DNA of 64,000 nucleotides, from positions 62,001-126,000 of the forward strand of contig JADJPM010000005.1 of assembly GCA_016713245.1 (NCBI GenBank), written 5' to 3'. How positions within the stretch are numbered: the first letter of the stretch is position 1; each line of letters starts with the position of its first letter. A program made the position numbers and the translations under genes. A model generated the notes under the pieces. The model was not told the origin of the DNA. It worked only from the letters and a program-made list of their open reading frames with translations, and did no database searches. Positions 34,245 to 44,275 of the stretch are shown here, piece after piece. Source of the DNA: Verrucomicrobiaceae bacterium. Lineage in GTDB: Bacteria; Verrucomicrobiota; Verrucomicrobiia; Verrucomicrobiales; Verrucomicrobiaceae.

Positions 34245-34898
34245 ATGAACACAGAAGTCGTCGAAGTACAGGTGCGCGCCGTTTTGCCTTTGGAGGGCAG
34301 TTTTGCCGTCTTCCTCGGCAACACGGAAAAAGTCTTCGTCATCTATGTCGATGAAACCGTTGGCGCAGCCATCTCGATGTTCATGCGGGGCGTGAGCAAG
34401 GAGCGTCCGCTCACCCACGATCTCGTCGGCCACATCCTGATGGCTTTTGGTGCCAAGGTGGAGCGCATCATCATCAATCATGTGAAAGGCAGCGTCTTTC
34501 ACGCCCGCCTCATTATCACCGCCGAGAACGAGCTCCACACCAAAAAGCTCATCGAGCTCGACGCTCGCCCGAGCGATAGCATCGCCCTCGCCGTGCAGCA
34601 AAACGCGCCCATCTACGTCGCCGCCGATGTCTGGCTGGCGGTGGAAGACATGACCGAGACGCTCGCGAAGATCGAAAAACAGGGCCAGGAAGCCAAGGAG
34701 GCTGCTGCGGCAGCTGAGACTATCATTGACGATGATGACGACATTGATGACGAGGACATCGCCGCGATTTCCGATGCGGATATCGATGCCATCGCCAATC
34801 AGTCCGGCATCAATCCGAACAGCGACACCTACGACGACGGCTACGGCGGCATGGATGACGATGATGAAGAGGGCGAGGAGTGGAAGAAAGGCGGCTAA
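34245..34898 (+). CDS. Bifunctional nuclease family (DUF151) protein
   Basis: 217-residue protein whose first about 145 residues are a DUF151/BFN domain (VQVRAVLPLEGSFAVFLGN, RPLTHDLVGHILMAFGAKVERIIINHVKGSVFHARLII, LDARPSDSIALAVQQNAPIYV). Some homologs have nuclease activity. The C-terminal about 60 residues are highly acidic and low in complexity (DDDDDIDDEDI, DDDDEEGEEW), which is not part of the domain and may be a flexible, protein-binding tail. Confidence 0.88.
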   Translation: MNTEVVEVQVRAVLPLEGSFAVFLGNTEKVFVIYVDETVGAAISMFMRGVSKERPLTHDLVGHILMAFGAKVERIIINHVKGSVFHARLIITAENELHTKKLIELDARPSDSIALAVQQNAPIYVAADVWLAVEDMTETLAKIEKQGQEAKEAAAAAETIIDDDDDIDDEDIAAISDADIDAIANQSGINPNSDTYDDGYGGMDDDDEEGEEWKKGG

Positions 34899-34948
34899 GA
34901 ATCAATGAGGCCGCAATTGGATGGAGCATGGGTGCACTCGAGGACTTC

Positions 34949-36925
34949 CTACCAATGCACCGACCATGCTCGGTGGCGCACCAAGTCCAGCAGCAGCATC
35001 CATTTCCCATTCCCTGGCTCATCGGTGCCTGGCTTTTGATAGCTTCCCGCCAACAGAAGGTGCTGCTTATTTTCTCCCATCCGACGGACTGTTTCCACTT
35101 TCGGCAGTCCTCCTTCGCCAGCGATCAGAAGTGGGGCGCGGGCGAGTGGATTCGTCTCCAAGGCGCTTTCATCGAGCATGCTGTGTTCCTCGTTGCTGAC
35201 AATGTTGAGCAAATACTGGAGGTTTCCATCCCCGCTCTGCTTGCAGATTAGACACGGATCTTGGGTCGGGATCACCTTTTGCGGAGGATGAACTTGTTCC
35301 TGCTCCTGCGGCTCCGGCGCAAAGCGCCAGGTCTCAGGCGGCGGCCAAACGCCGAGGTCCGTCCAGGTTGAAGCATCTGCCGCTGCCAGATTGATACCTC
35401 TGGCCGCATTACCCACTGCCAATGGTGCCTTCTCCGGCGTTGCGAGGTAGCTGGACTCCACGACTTTCCACAAACTCAGCCACTTTTCCTGCTGCGGGTA
35501 ATCACCGGCCGGGAGAACGATTTCCTCCGTGGGATGAACGGCATTGTCAGATCGTCCCATGCCACTGGCTACAAACGAACGTCCCGATAGAAGGTCAAAC
35601 ACACGAAGGGTCAGCGGGAGGAACCTAGGGGCCTTATCCGTATCGGCGGGAAGGTCCAACCACGGGGCGGTGCCCGAGGTGATAACGTACCGGTCGGTGA
35701 ACCACGTCGCCGCAGATGGCCAAGCCCCATACATACCCTGGAAATAGAGCAGACGGCTCTCGTCGCCACGCAGATCATCCAAATAAACGTTGATTCCATC
35801 ATCTCCTTCGGTCGGATAAATTCCCTTCTCGTCCAACTGCCCGACGGTGACCGAAAATAGATTACCAGGGGAGCGCACAGCACCACGAGGTAGATCAGAG
35901 GCTTTTGTTTTGCCTTCCGCCGCATGATCGATGGAGCCCAGCACATCAAAAGGATCGCGCTCAGCCCTTGCCTCAGTCCAGCCGAAACGCCTGCCGACTG
36001 GTGACGGCAAGAGGTTGTTCCCGCAGCCAAGAGCGTGGTTGTTGTTAATGTAATCATCGAGCCAGACTGGCATGCCCGGGGCGGATTCCGGTCCCTTCAA
36101 CCACAGTATCCTTCCCGCCCCTCCACGCGGTGCAGTTTTCGAAGAAACCAAGCGTTGAACGGCAGGGCCGCCGTCGATCGGCAGAACTTCCCACGAGATG
36201 ATTCCTTTCTCAGAATGTATCCAGTGCACCAAAGGCATTCGAGGAGTGATCCTCCTCACCTCGTCCAGGTGACTCCGCAAGGTTTGCGGGCGGATGCAAA
36301 GCACACTCGAGACATCACATGCCGACTGTTCGTAGTGAACGTTTTCCATAGGCCATGCCCACGATTCCTCCGGGGGAGTCGGAATGGAAGAGTCCACGAG
36401 AAAGACGACATCGCCATGCCGTTCGGCGAATTGCTTGCGAACTTGCCGGTGCGCCAGCGCACGCAGCTCCTCCTCACCAGTAAACGGGCCGTGAAATGGT
36501 TGCTTCACCGCCTTGGCTGCAAGCCAGACCAACTGGCCTTTCGCGCCATCCTCGCCTCCGAACGAGTGTAGCGTGCTGGAGCCAGCATAGGAGGACCATG
36601 GCTCGGCAGGCAAATCACATCCCTGTCCCGATTGAGAACGGGTGGCTGAATCAAGGAGTGCAGGTTTGCAATCCAGATTTCGAACCGCCTCCGCAAAGGG
36701 ACATGCCGCCAACGACACGATAAGATCCGGCTTCACTTGGGCGATGAGCCGGACCGTTTGCCCGATCTCCTTTTCCGTCCAGTTGAGAGAGGGAAGATAA
36801 ACTAGCGACCACGCCTGCTTTCCCTCCTTAGCGACCGGCGGGACTGTTGATCCTTGCTGTCCATTGACCGAAATCGGCAGGGCAATGCAGGCGCAGGCAG
36901 TAAAAATGATCGCTTTCATGGCCAT
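34949..36925 (-). CDS. Secreted protein of unknown function
   Basis: 658-residue exported protein that I do not recognise. ATG 36925 (MAMKAIIFTACACIALPISVN) gives a clear signal peptide; an earlier start at 37012 would add a charged leader. Visible features are an opening segment LVYLPSLNWTEKEIGQTVRLI then KPDLIVSLAACPF, a region WLKGPESAPGMPVWLDDYI, DDLRGDESRLLYFQG, and a CLIC pair near the C-terminus. It is less GC-rich than its neighbours. It lies downstream of, and on the same strand as, the octaheme lipoprotein, so it is probably the last gene of the 34.9-44.2 kb cluster. Confidence 0.7.
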   Translation of the reverse strand: MAMKAIIFTACACIALPISVNGQQGSTVPPVAKEGKQAWSLVYLPSLNWTEKEIGQTVRLIAQVKPDLIVSLAACPFAEAVRNLDCKPALLDSATRSQSGQGCDLPAEPWSSYAGSSTLHSFGGEDGAKGQLVWLAAKAVKQPFHGPFTGEEELRALAHRQVRKQFAERHGDVVFLVDSSIPTPPEESWAWPMENVHYEQSACDVSSVLCIRPQTLRSHLDEVRRITPRMPLVHWIHSEKGIISWEVLPIDGGPAVQRLVSSKTAPRGGAGRILWLKGPESAPGMPVWLDDYINNNHALGCGNNLLPSPVGRRFGWTEARAERDPFDVLGSIDHAAEGKTKASDLPRGAVRSPGNLFSVTVGQLDEKGIYPTEGDDGINVYLDDLRGDESRLLYFQGMYGAWPSAATWFTDRYVITSGTAPWLDLPADTDKAPRFLPLTLRVFDLLSGRSFVASGMGRSDNAVHPTEEIVLPAGDYPQQEKWLSLWKVVESSYLATPEKAPLAVGNAARGINLAAADASTWTDLGVWPPPETWRFAPEPQEQEQVHPPQKVIPTQDPCLICKQSGDGNLQYLLNIVSNEEHSMLDESALETNPLARAPLLIAGEGGLPKVETVRRMGENKQHLLLAGSYQKPGTDEPGNGKWMLLLDLVRHRAWSVHW

Positions 36926-37012
36926 GATCTCGCTTTGTCTGCACATTATGCAGAAAATCGTGCTCGAAGGCAATAGGACTCTCCGTCGAGGGCGGTTGCG
37001 GAAAGGATTCAC

Positions 37013-39295
37013 TCACCGCCGCATCAGCATCATCTTCATCTGTAGCGCCTCGGGGTGGTCCCGCTGGATCATGAGCGTCTTTTCGACGGCTTGAAGCGCC
37101 TCGGGGCCACGGCCGAGCCTCGTGAGGATGGTGGCGCGGGCGTAAGGAATGGCGGGATCGCCGGGATTCGCAGCTTCACCGCGCATAAGGGCCGTCATGG
37201 CTCCTTCGGGATCGTTGAGGCTGTTTTTGGCGAGGCCTAGGTTATACCAGGCGCGGGCTAAGAGCGGGTCGAGGCGCACCGCCTCCTCCAACGAGGCGAT
37301 GACGGCCTGGATGTCGCCCGTTTCCGCGAGGGCGAGGCCGAGCTCATAATGATACTCGGCATGCTTCGGAGCCACGCGAATGGCATCACGCATCTTTTGA
37401 ATCGCTAGCTTCGTCTGGCCGGTGACGCTATGAACCATCGCGAGGTCGTGGTGGAAGGGTGGCGAGTTCGGATCCCACAAAATGGCCTTCTCCATGTGTT
37501 CGATGGCCTTGGCGTGATTGCCACGGGCAAACCAGAACTGCCCCGCCTGCATCTGGCCGCTGGGCTGATCGAGATTGAGCGAGAGCATGTGCAGCAAATC
37601 TTTGCCGGCGGTGGAATCGAGATTCAATGAATCACGCAGCGCCCATGCGGCGGTGGAGCGCACACTGCGCACGGGATCATCCAGCAAGGGCTCGATCTGC
37701 GAGCGGATGCTGCCGCTGGGAGCCATGGCCTCCAGCGCATGCACGGCGCTCTGGCGCACGAGCGGATGCGCATGCTGCAACTGCGCCGTCACCGCGCTTT
37801 GCACGGCCGGCTCGCCAATCCAGCGCTCCAGCAACACCGCCGCGCTGGCTTTCCAGTAAGGGATTTCATCGCTCGAAAGCAGCGCCACGAGACCATCACG
37901 AGCCGAGTCATCGCCTTTACGTGCTTTGGCAATCAAATCGGCGCGGACGCGAGTTTTGCGTTTTTCCATCTTGGGCCCCCACCACTTGTTCGCGGCCTCC
38001 AGCGCCCAATCGGTCGTTTTATCGGTGTGGCACTTGTTGCAGGCGTTTGGCACGCCGTGCTCCTTCGTGAGCCACGGATCAGGAATCGTAAACCCATGAT
38101 CGTGACGCGGGTGCCGCTGCATGTACACCGTCTGCGGCATGTGGCAGTTGATGCATTGATTGCCGGTGCTCTCGACGCCGTGGAAGCTGTGCGCCTCCGG
38201 CAGGATGGGTGGGGCATTGGGAAAGCCGCCCGGTGTGTGGCAGCGCATGCAGAGCTGATTGCCCGGCAGGATCGTTTTCATGCTGTGCATGTCATGGCAA
38301 TCCATGCAGCGCACCCCGGCGTGATACATGCGACTGCTCACAAAGCTGGCAAACTCGTAGTTCTCATCGCGGATCTGGCCGTCTGGATGGTAGGTGTCGC
38401 TGTGATCGACGATGGTGAGGTGATAGTGGTCCCAGAACGACTCGCCCGGCACGAAATCGCCCGTGATTTCGCCACGTCGCGCATGACATCCGGCGCAGTT
38501 TTCGATCTGCTGGTCACGTGACCATTTGGTGAGGGTGGGATCGCTCTTCTTGCCCGGATTCGCCTGCTGCCACTCCAAGTGCGACTTCATCGGCCCGTGG
38601 CAGGCCTCGCAACTGACCGTCATCTCCGCCATCGAGGTATGGTAGCTGTCCTTGGCCACATCGTAGTTTTTGCGCAGCCTTGTGTTGTGGCATGAAGCGC
38701 ACATTTGATTCCACACCATGCCGCGACCGGTCCAATGGCCCCACTCGCCAGGCTTGCGATCTTCGTCGCCATACACGTTGAACCAGTCGCCCTTGTGCGG
38801 ATCAAAGCAGGCCTCCATCGTCTGGAGTCTGCCGCTGCCGCCATCGACCAGGAACTGCCGCAGCGGATCATGCCCGATCACCCGCTCCACCTTGTAAGGC
38901 GCGATCTTGTCGCCAAAGCCAAGCGCCGTGAGCACATAATCTGCATCTTTCTTTGCCGCCTCGGTCGTCTGCGAGCCATGTTTGAAGGTCTGCGCTGGCG
39001 AAAACGCTGCCTCATCCAGCTTCGCGTCCGGCTTCCGCTCCGCCAGCCCGTGATGCGACGCCTTCCATTTCGCGAACTGCTCCGGGTGACACCCTGCGCA
39101 GGTCATCGCCCCGGCGTATTGAGCGAAGACGGCCTTCTCATTCGGCAACACATAAGGCTCAGGAGCCTTCTTCACCGCTGCCACGGACACCTCGGTGTAT
39201 TCTTTGCCGCAGCTCGCCAGCAAGACCGTCCCCAAAAGGCAAAAGCTCGCCTTCCACAACATTTGGCTGGGGGAAGAAAGCGGAGGGGAAAACAT
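37013..39295 (-). CDS. Octaheme cytochrome c lipoprotein with HEAT-like and TPR repeats
   Basis: 760-residue exported multiheme protein. The lipobox LLASC lies at about 25-29. Eight CxxCH sites occur at roughly 66, 199, 229, 267, 330, 349, 381 and 419 (CAGCH, CASCH, CEACH, CAGCH, CMDCH, CMRCH, CINCH, CNKCH), in the cytochrome c554/NrfB-like style. Residues about 445-560 are HEAT-like (SAVTAQLQHAHPLVRQSAVHAL) and 590-750 contain TPRs (NHAKAIEHMEKAILWDPNSP, ARAWYNLGLAKNSLNDPEGA). Such haem-plus-TPR proteins are frequent in Planctomycetes and Verrucomicrobia, with unknown electron partners. It lies downstream of the TPR protein in a minus-strand cluster. ATG 39262 is an alternative start. Confidence 0.9.
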   Translation of the reverse strand: MFSPPLSSPSQMLWKASFCLLGTVLLASCGKEYTEVSVAAVKKAPEPYVLPNEKAVFAQYAGAMTCAGCHPEQFAKWKASHHGLAERKPDAKLDEAAFSPAQTFKHGSQTTEAAKKDADYVLTALGFGDKIAPYKVERVIGHDPLRQFLVDGGSGRLQTMEACFDPHKGDWFNVYGDEDRKPGEWGHWTGRGMVWNQMCASCHNTRLRKNYDVAKDSYHTSMAEMTVSCEACHGPMKSHLEWQQANPGKKSDPTLTKWSRDQQIENCAGCHARRGEITGDFVPGESFWDHYHLTIVDHSDTYHPDGQIRDENYEFASFVSSRMYHAGVRCMDCHDMHSMKTILPGNQLCMRCHTPGGFPNAPPILPEAHSFHGVESTGNQCINCHMPQTVYMQRHPRHDHGFTIPDPWLTKEHGVPNACNKCHTDKTTDWALEAANKWWGPKMEKRKTRVRADLIAKARKGDDSARDGLVALLSSDEIPYWKASAAVLLERWIGEPAVQSAVTAQLQHAHPLVRQSAVHALEAMAPSGSIRSQIEPLLDDPVRSVRSTAAWALRDSLNLDSTAGKDLLHMLSLNLDQPSGQMQAGQFWFARGNHAKAIEHMEKAILWDPNSPPFHHDLAMVHSVTGQTKLAIQKMRDAIRVAPKHAEYHYELGLALAETGDIQAVIASLEEAVRLDPLLARAWYNLGLAKNSLNDPEGAMTALMRGEAANPGDPAIPYARATILTRLGRGPEALQAVEKTLMIQRDHPEALQMKMMLMRR

Positions 39296-39324
39296 GAGAA
39301 ATCGAAGCTAAAGGCTGATGGCGA

Positions 39325-40029
39325 TCACTTCAACGCCTTCCCCGCTCGATACGCGGCGAGTTGGGATTGCAGTGTGTTCGCGAGACTCGCGTTGTTGGAT
39401 GCTTCAGCGAGGTGGAGGGCTGCTTCGGCGGTGGGGATGGCATCGGCGAAGCGACCGGCAGCGGCGTAGGCAGCAGCGAGGGTCATGAGGATGAAGGGCT
39501 GCTGGCGCTGGGTGAGCTCGGCGGCACGCTCGGCATGGGGGATGGCGGATTTGCCATCGCGGAGGGACTCATCAGGCGTCGTTGAGAGCACCCAGGCGAG
39601 GTTGTTGAGGGCGGAGAGCTCATCCGGCTCGGTCTTGAGGGCTTCGCGATAGTGCTGGCAGGCTTCGGCGGGTTTGTTTTCACCGAGCAGGAGACTGGCG
39701 AGGCCGCAGTGGGACTCGGCGTGATCAGGTTGGAAGGCGAGGGCGGCTTCGAAGTGCTTCGCGGCCGCCGCTTTATCGCCGAGGCGGAGGTGGGTGTTGC
39801 CGAGCTCGGCCTGGATGCCAAAGGATTGCGGCTGGTTGGCCAGCGCACGCAGGAGGCTTTCGAGTGCCTTTTGAGGCTGCCCGGAGCGTCGCTGGTATTT
39901 GCCGAGGTTGAAATGCATCGCGGCGTGATCGGGCGAAACGGTCTCCCTCGGTGTGAAGGACCGCTGCGCGGCAAAAACGAGCACCCCGCCGAAAATCAAA
40001 GCGATGAGCAGTGTCTGCCAGAGCTTCAT
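39325..40029 (-). CDS. TPR-repeat membrane-anchored protein
   Basis: 234-residue protein with one N-terminal membrane segment (LWQTLLIALIFGGVLVFAA) followed by about four tetratricopeptide repeats (AAMHFNLGKYQRRSGQPQKALESL, FGIQAELGNTHLRLGDKAAAAKHFEAAL, SALNNLAWVLSTTPDES). Its start overlaps the upstream glycosyltransferase-like gene by four bases (ATGA). The TPR style resembles the C-terminal half of the TMTC-like proteins at 42373-44196 and 44276-46324. Likely a scaffold for the same envelope process. Confidence 0.88.
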   Translation of the reverse strand: MKLWQTLLIALIFGGVLVFAAQRSFTPRETVSPDHAAMHFNLGKYQRRSGQPQKALESLLRALANQPQSFGIQAELGNTHLRLGDKAAAAKHFEAALAFQPDHAESHCGLASLLLGENKPAEACQHYREALKTEPDELSALNNLAWVLSTTPDESLRDGKSAIPHAERAAELTQRQQPFILMTLAAAYAAAGRFADAIPTAEAALHLAEASNNASLANTLQSQLAAYRAGKALK

Positions 40030-41612
40030 GGTGCCACCTCCTGACGCTGGAAGACGATGAAAATCGAGTCAAAGGCCAGCAGACCTTGCCCGCGGACATC
40101 CAGGTGCTCCACCTCGCCGCTCACATCGAAGATCCGCCTCTCGCGGTAGTCCTGCGTGAGCAGCGATGGGGCTTTCTGCATGAGCTTGGCGGCTTCGAGC
40201 GGTCGCAGAGCGAGCCAGGTGGGCTTCAACTCGCCAATGAGCTGATGCCATTCGAGTCCGACCCTTCTCGATGCCTGCACGAGTTCGGGCGATGACATGC
40301 CGGGATAGTCAAAGGTCTTCAAACCCGAGTAATAACCGAGATAGCCGAGGCACTCCATGAAGAGTGTGTCGCCCGGTTTGGCGTTCGCCTTGAGCCACTC
40401 ACCCACGGCGCGGCGATTGCCACCATCGACGAGTTTTTGCTCCACCGCACTGAGGCGGGTGAATTCAACGAGCTGCCACATGCTCAGCACGAGCCACGCG
40501 ATGCCGAACGGGAGCACGAGGCGGCTTTTCAACCCGCCGAGCGAAAACAAGGCCAGCCATGCGGCGGCTGGTAGATACCAAGGGGCGGGATTGAGGCCGG
40601 GAAAGTAGCCGAGATAGGCCATGAGGATGGACGCGGCAAAAGACACCACACGCACCTCCGCACGCTGACGCGGCAGCAGCCATACGAGGCAGGCGAGACC
40701 GGCGATGAAGCGTGTCACGGGCAGCAGCCACGCGGGCCAGCCGCCGTAAAACCAGCCGGAGGGCATGAAGAGCCCGTCAAGCGAGCCAACACCTCGAAAC
40801 ATCGAAACGGGCAGCATGAGCCAAGTCTGCAAAGCGCCCCAAAGCGTCCTCACGCCGACCGCATTCGCCTTGGCGGTGATGGTGTGCGGCACCGGCGTGC
40901 CGTAGTAGCTCCACGCCCACGCGAACCACGGCAGATACACCAGTGTGCAAACGCCCGCGGCGGTGCCGAGCGTGCGCAGCCACTCGCGGCGAGGTTTGTC
41001 GCCCGGCGCAAAGAGCAACACACCGAGACTGAGCGCGGCGATGTAGATCACGCCATCGGGTCGCGTCCACATCAGCCCACCGCAGGCGAGGCCGAGATGC
41101 AGGGCCGAGCGATGCGAGCAGGCAAACAACGACCACAGGATGTAACTCACGAACAATAGCAGGAAGCCCGTCTCCATGCCGTCGATGCTGAAATCGACGC
41201 TTTTGGCATCGGTGACGAGCCACAGCATGAGCAGGCCCGCGATGGCGGAAGGAAAACGCAGGCTCGTCACCGTGCGATGCATGAATGCCGCGGCTCCAGC
41301 GAAGGCGAGACCGCCGAAAACATGGAACAACCACAACGCGGCCTCGTCCGAACCTCGAAACGTGATCCAATGGCAGAACGCCGGCACCAGCACGCCGAGC
41401 GGCGAGGTGAAGGTATGAACGCGCTCCCCCTGATTGAAGACGAGACCGTGACCTTCGACGAGGTTTTTGCTGCTCCGATAGGTGATGAGGTAATCTTCCC
41501 AAGCCCGGTCGGTGGCCAGGGAGAAGGCCATCGCGAGGATGAAGGCGACGAGGAAGATGCTCGTGCTCGAAAACCATGCCTGCGGTGCAGTTTTAACCTC
41601 GTCTTCCATCAC
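40026..41612 (-). CDS. GT-C-like polytopic membrane protein (ArnT/PMT-like)
   Basis: 528-residue protein with about ten hydrophobic helices. The first loop, WEDYLITYRSSKNLVEGHGLVFNQGERVHTFTSPL (split here as ITYRSSKNLVEGHGLV), has the DDxxIxxRxxxNLxxGxGLVFN style of GT39/GT-C membrane glycosyltransferases that use polyprenyl-linked sugars. A soluble C-terminal domain follows. It overlaps both neighbours by four bases, so it is tightly coupled to the GT2 gene upstream. Acceptor and donor are unknown. Confidence 0.8.
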   Translation of the reverse strand: MMEDEVKTAPQAWFSSTSIFLVAFILAMAFSLATDRAWEDYLITYRSSKNLVEGHGLVFNQGERVHTFTSPLGVLVPAFCHWITFRGSDEAALWLFHVFGGLAFAGAAAFMHRTVTSLRFPSAIAGLLMLWLVTDAKSVDFSIDGMETGFLLLFVSYILWSLFACSHRSALHLGLACGGLMWTRPDGVIYIAALSLGVLLFAPGDKPRREWLRTLGTAAGVCTLVYLPWFAWAWSYYGTPVPHTITAKANAVGVRTLWGALQTWLMLPVSMFRGVGSLDGLFMPSGWFYGGWPAWLLPVTRFIAGLACLVWLLPRQRAEVRVVSFAASILMAYLGYFPGLNPAPWYLPAAAWLALFSLGGLKSRLVLPFGIAWLVLSMWQLVEFTRLSAVEQKLVDGGNRRAVGEWLKANAKPGDTLFMECLGYLGYYSGLKTFDYPGMSSPELVQASRRVGLEWHQLIGELKPTWLALRPLEAAKLMQKAPSLLTQDYRERRIFDVSGEVEHLDVRGQGLLAFDSIFIVFQRQEVAP

Positions 41613-42364
41613 TTGATAGGTCGTCGGTAATCGCCGCGGCTGAAAAACTTCTCCAGCCAGACGTAGAGGATGATGAAAAGGTAGCGGCTTCCCATCTCGC
41701 GGATCTTGAGCTTGGCGATGCCGGTGGTGCGGTTCTTCCAGGAGATCGGCGTGATGGTCCAGGTGTAGCCGCGGACGATGGCTTTCAGTGGCAGCTCGAC
41801 GAGCAGGTTGAAATGCGGGGCGATGAGCGGGCGGCAGCCGTCGATGACTTCACGACGATAGGCTTTGAAGGCGTTGGTGGTGTCGTTCAGGCGGATGGCA
41901 AAGATGAGGCGGATGAAGGTGTTGATGACTCGGTTGAGTGCCCACTTGATCGTGGGATAGTCGTGAACGCTGCCGCCTTTGATGAAGCGGCTGCCAAAGA
42001 CGCACTCGTGGCCTTCGCCCAGGAGATCCCAGTAGCGCAGGAGGTCATCGGGACTGTCAGATTCATCGGCCATCATGATGGCCACGGCATCGCCGCGCAT
42101 GTGATCGAGCCCGTGAATGAGGGCGAGGCCGATGCCATGCGGCGCGGGCTTGTCGAGCACGCGGAGCACCGGCAGCTCGGCGGCGAGCGCATGCAGCAGC
42201 GGGGAGGTTTGATCGGTGCTGCCGTCATTGATGACGAGGATCTCATGCGGGATACCGCGGGCGGAGAGCCTGGAGGCCACATCCCGCACGGTGGAGCACA
42301 CGCAGCCTTCCTCATTCCGGGCGGGAATGAGGATGCTGAAGAGCTGGGGTGGGCTGGCGGGCAT
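41609..42364 (-). CDS. Family 2 glycosyltransferase (polyprenyl-phosphate sugar synthase-like)
   Basis: 251-residue GT-A glycosyltransferase resembling dolichol-phosphate mannose synthase. It opens with FSILIPARNEEGCV, has EILVINDGSTDQTSPLL, the metal-binding region VAIMMADESDSPDDLL, and GSRFIKGG. It lacks the C-terminal membrane helices of DPM3-type fusions. It would load a polyprenyl phosphate with a sugar that the neighbouring GT-C-like protein (40026-41612) could transfer. Nine bases separate it from the upstream TMTC-like gene. Confidence 0.9.
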   Translation of the reverse strand: MPASPPQLFSILIPARNEEGCVCSTVRDVASRLSARGIPHEILVINDGSTDQTSPLLHALAAELPVLRVLDKPAPHGIGLALIHGLDHMRGDAVAIMMADESDSPDDLLRYWDLLGEGHECVFGSRFIKGGSVHDYPTIKWALNRVINTFIRLIFAIRLNDTTNAFKAYRREVIDGCRPLIAPHFNLLVELPLKAIVRGYTWTITPISWKNRTTGIAKLKIREMGSRYLFIILYVWLEKFFSRGDYRRPIK

Positions 42365-42372
42365 GGGGGCGG

Positions 42373-44196
42373 TTACTGGGTGCGGAACGGTCGGCGTTGC
42401 TGATAACTTTTCGTTTCTTCCGCCAAGTTGGCGGATGGACTTTTTGCCTGGGCCTTGGCGAGCGTCTCCAAGGCTTCATCAAACCGTCCCGTCTCGGCCA
42501 ATGCAGCGGCGAGGGAGCGGAGCGCCTGCGCATCTCCACCAGCACGACGGGCGAGCTCGATGGCACGCGGTCCATCTCGCAAGGTGTCATCAGGATGAGT
42601 GGCAAGCAGCCAGGCATAGTTGGCGAGTGCGGCGGGATGATCGGGGTGAGCACGGAGCACCTCTTCAAATCGCTGCGCGGCCTCCTTGGCTCGGCCGATT
42701 TGCAAAAGCAAAGCGGCGAGGTTGTTGCCAGCATCCCTCACACCGCCGAACGCGACCTCCTTTTCATAGGCGGCAATGGCTTGAGGCACCTCGCCGAGGG
42801 CGAGGTGGCAGTTGGCGAGGTTGTAGTGGGCACCGGGCAGGCCGGGCTCGATCTCCACGGCATGCTGGAGATGCTTCAAAGCCTCACGAGGCTCGCCGGA
42901 GGCCAGAAAGGCATTGCCGAGATTCATCCAGCCTCGGGCATACTGCGGGCGACGGTCGAGGCAGAGGCGGAAGTTCGTGATCGCCGCCTTCATGTCGCCC
43001 TCCTGCGCGAGAGCAAATCCGAAGCCGTGGCGAGCGAGCCAGCTATCGGGGTTTTTCGCCAGCACATCCTGCCAGTAGGTTTTCTGGCTCTCGTGCAGTC
43101 GAGCCCGCTCTCGCGTGAGAATCATCAAAAGGGGCGCGAGAGCAAAAAGCACCCAGCGCAGGTCTTTCGGCAAGGCGGCAAGGCCTGCGAAAAACGCGAG
43201 AGAAGCCGTGTAGGCCCAGCGATCTGCCACGGGACTGAAAAGCATGCCATAGACATTGAAGAAGCCGAGCACGGGCAGCAGGGCGATCATGAAATAAAGC
43301 ACGCCCGCGAGCGGACCGCGCCCCCAACGGCCTCGCCGCCAGAAAAGCACCAGCGGCACGATGAGCGTCAAAAGAGGCGGCAGCCACGACTGCCAGCGCA
43401 CGGGATAGACGGAGCACAAATCGAGCGGCCAGAGCAGCTTGCTGGCATAAAACCAAGGCGCGTGTCCGGCGATGAAAAACCGCTGCGTCAGCGAAGCATC
43501 GAAGTCCGCACCTTTGGCCCCCACGACATGCGTTTCGAGGCGCATGACGAGCACGCCCAACACCAGCGCAGCAATGAAATGCGGCACGAGTGGCAGCACA
43601 TCCCGCCGCCAGCGAATCTGCCCATGCTGCCACCACACGAGGAGGAGCAAGGCAGGCGGCAAAACAAAGGCACTGACCTTGGCCAGCAAGGCGGCGAGGA
43701 AGAACCCAAACGAACTCACCCGCCCACCACGCAGCCAGCAGAGTGCGGCAGCGAGCATGAGGGCCATGGAGAGCACGTTCTTGCGCTCGGTGATCCAAGC
43801 GACGCTTTCAGCCATCACGGGATGCACGGCGAAGAGAAGCGCGGCGGGATAGGCGAGCGGCAGTTTCAGCTTGGTGAGCACCCGCCAGAGCAGCATGGCC
43901 GCGATGGCATGCAGTAGCACGTTTTCGACATGCAGCGGCATCAGCGAGCTGCCCCAGAGCTGGCGGTCGAGCCAGAAGGTGGTGCCGGTAAGTGGAAAAT
44001 ATTGCTGCAGGGCGGTGGGATCACTCCACATGCGCCAGAGACCGGCGAGATCGCGGGTGAGAGGCTCGATTTCTTCTGTCCAATCGGAGTCATCCCAGAG
44101 AAGGCCGCCATTCAAGGCCGGATAATAGGCAATGAATGCGGTGAGCAGGATGAGCGCGGGTTTCCACCACGCGGCGATGGATTTGAAAAGGCGCAC
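42373..44196 (-). CDS. TMTC-like membrane protein with C-terminal TPRs
   Basis: About 607 residues. The N-terminal membrane region has ALNGGLLWDDSDW, LTGTTFWLDRQLWG, HVENVLLHAIAAMLLW and LFAVHPVMAESVAWITERKN, signatures shared with eukaryotic TMTC O-mannosyltransferases. About six TPRs follow from residue 410 (ARGWMNLGNAFLASGEPREAL). It is homologous to the divergent gene at 44276-46324. The start is uncertain; GTG 44196 avoids overlap with the divergent gene, while a TTG at 44295 is possible. It is first in the minus-strand cluster with a GT2 and a GT-C-like protein, suggesting protein or polymer glycosylation. Confidence 0.85.
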   Translation of the reverse strand: MRLFKSIAAWWKPALILLTAFIAYYPALNGGLLWDDSDWTEEIEPLTRDLAGLWRMWSDPTALQQYFPLTGTTFWLDRQLWGSSLMPLHVENVLLHAIAAMLLWRVLTKLKLPLAYPAALLFAVHPVMAESVAWITERKNVLSMALMLAAALCWLRGGRVSSFGFFLAALLAKVSAFVLPPALLLLVWWQHGQIRWRRDVLPLVPHFIAALVLGVLVMRLETHVVGAKGADFDASLTQRFFIAGHAPWFYASKLLWPLDLCSVYPVRWQSWLPPLLTLIVPLVLFWRRGRWGRGPLAGVLYFMIALLPVLGFFNVYGMLFSPVADRWAYTASLAFFAGLAALPKDLRWVLFALAPLLMILTRERARLHESQKTYWQDVLAKNPDSWLARHGFGFALAQEGDMKAAITNFRLCLDRRPQYARGWMNLGNAFLASGEPREALKHLQHAVEIEPGLPGAHYNLANCHLALGEVPQAIAAYEKEVAFGGVRDAGNNLAALLLQIGRAKEAAQRFEEVLRAHPDHPAALANYAWLLATHPDDTLRDGPRAIELARRAGGDAQALRSLAAALAETGRFDEALETLAKAQAKSPSANLAEETKSYQQRRPFRTQ

Positions 44197-44275
44197 GAGA
44201 GACCACGAGGCTACGCGGAAGAGAATCAGGTGCAAGACTCGCGGCTCCGCGCCAAGATGCGGGCTTCTTTTTCCT

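Noticed and set aside
42349..43917. 522-codon plus-strand frame opposite the TMTC-like gene
   Set aside because: Shadow frame with arginine/glutamine-rich composition and no conserved motif.
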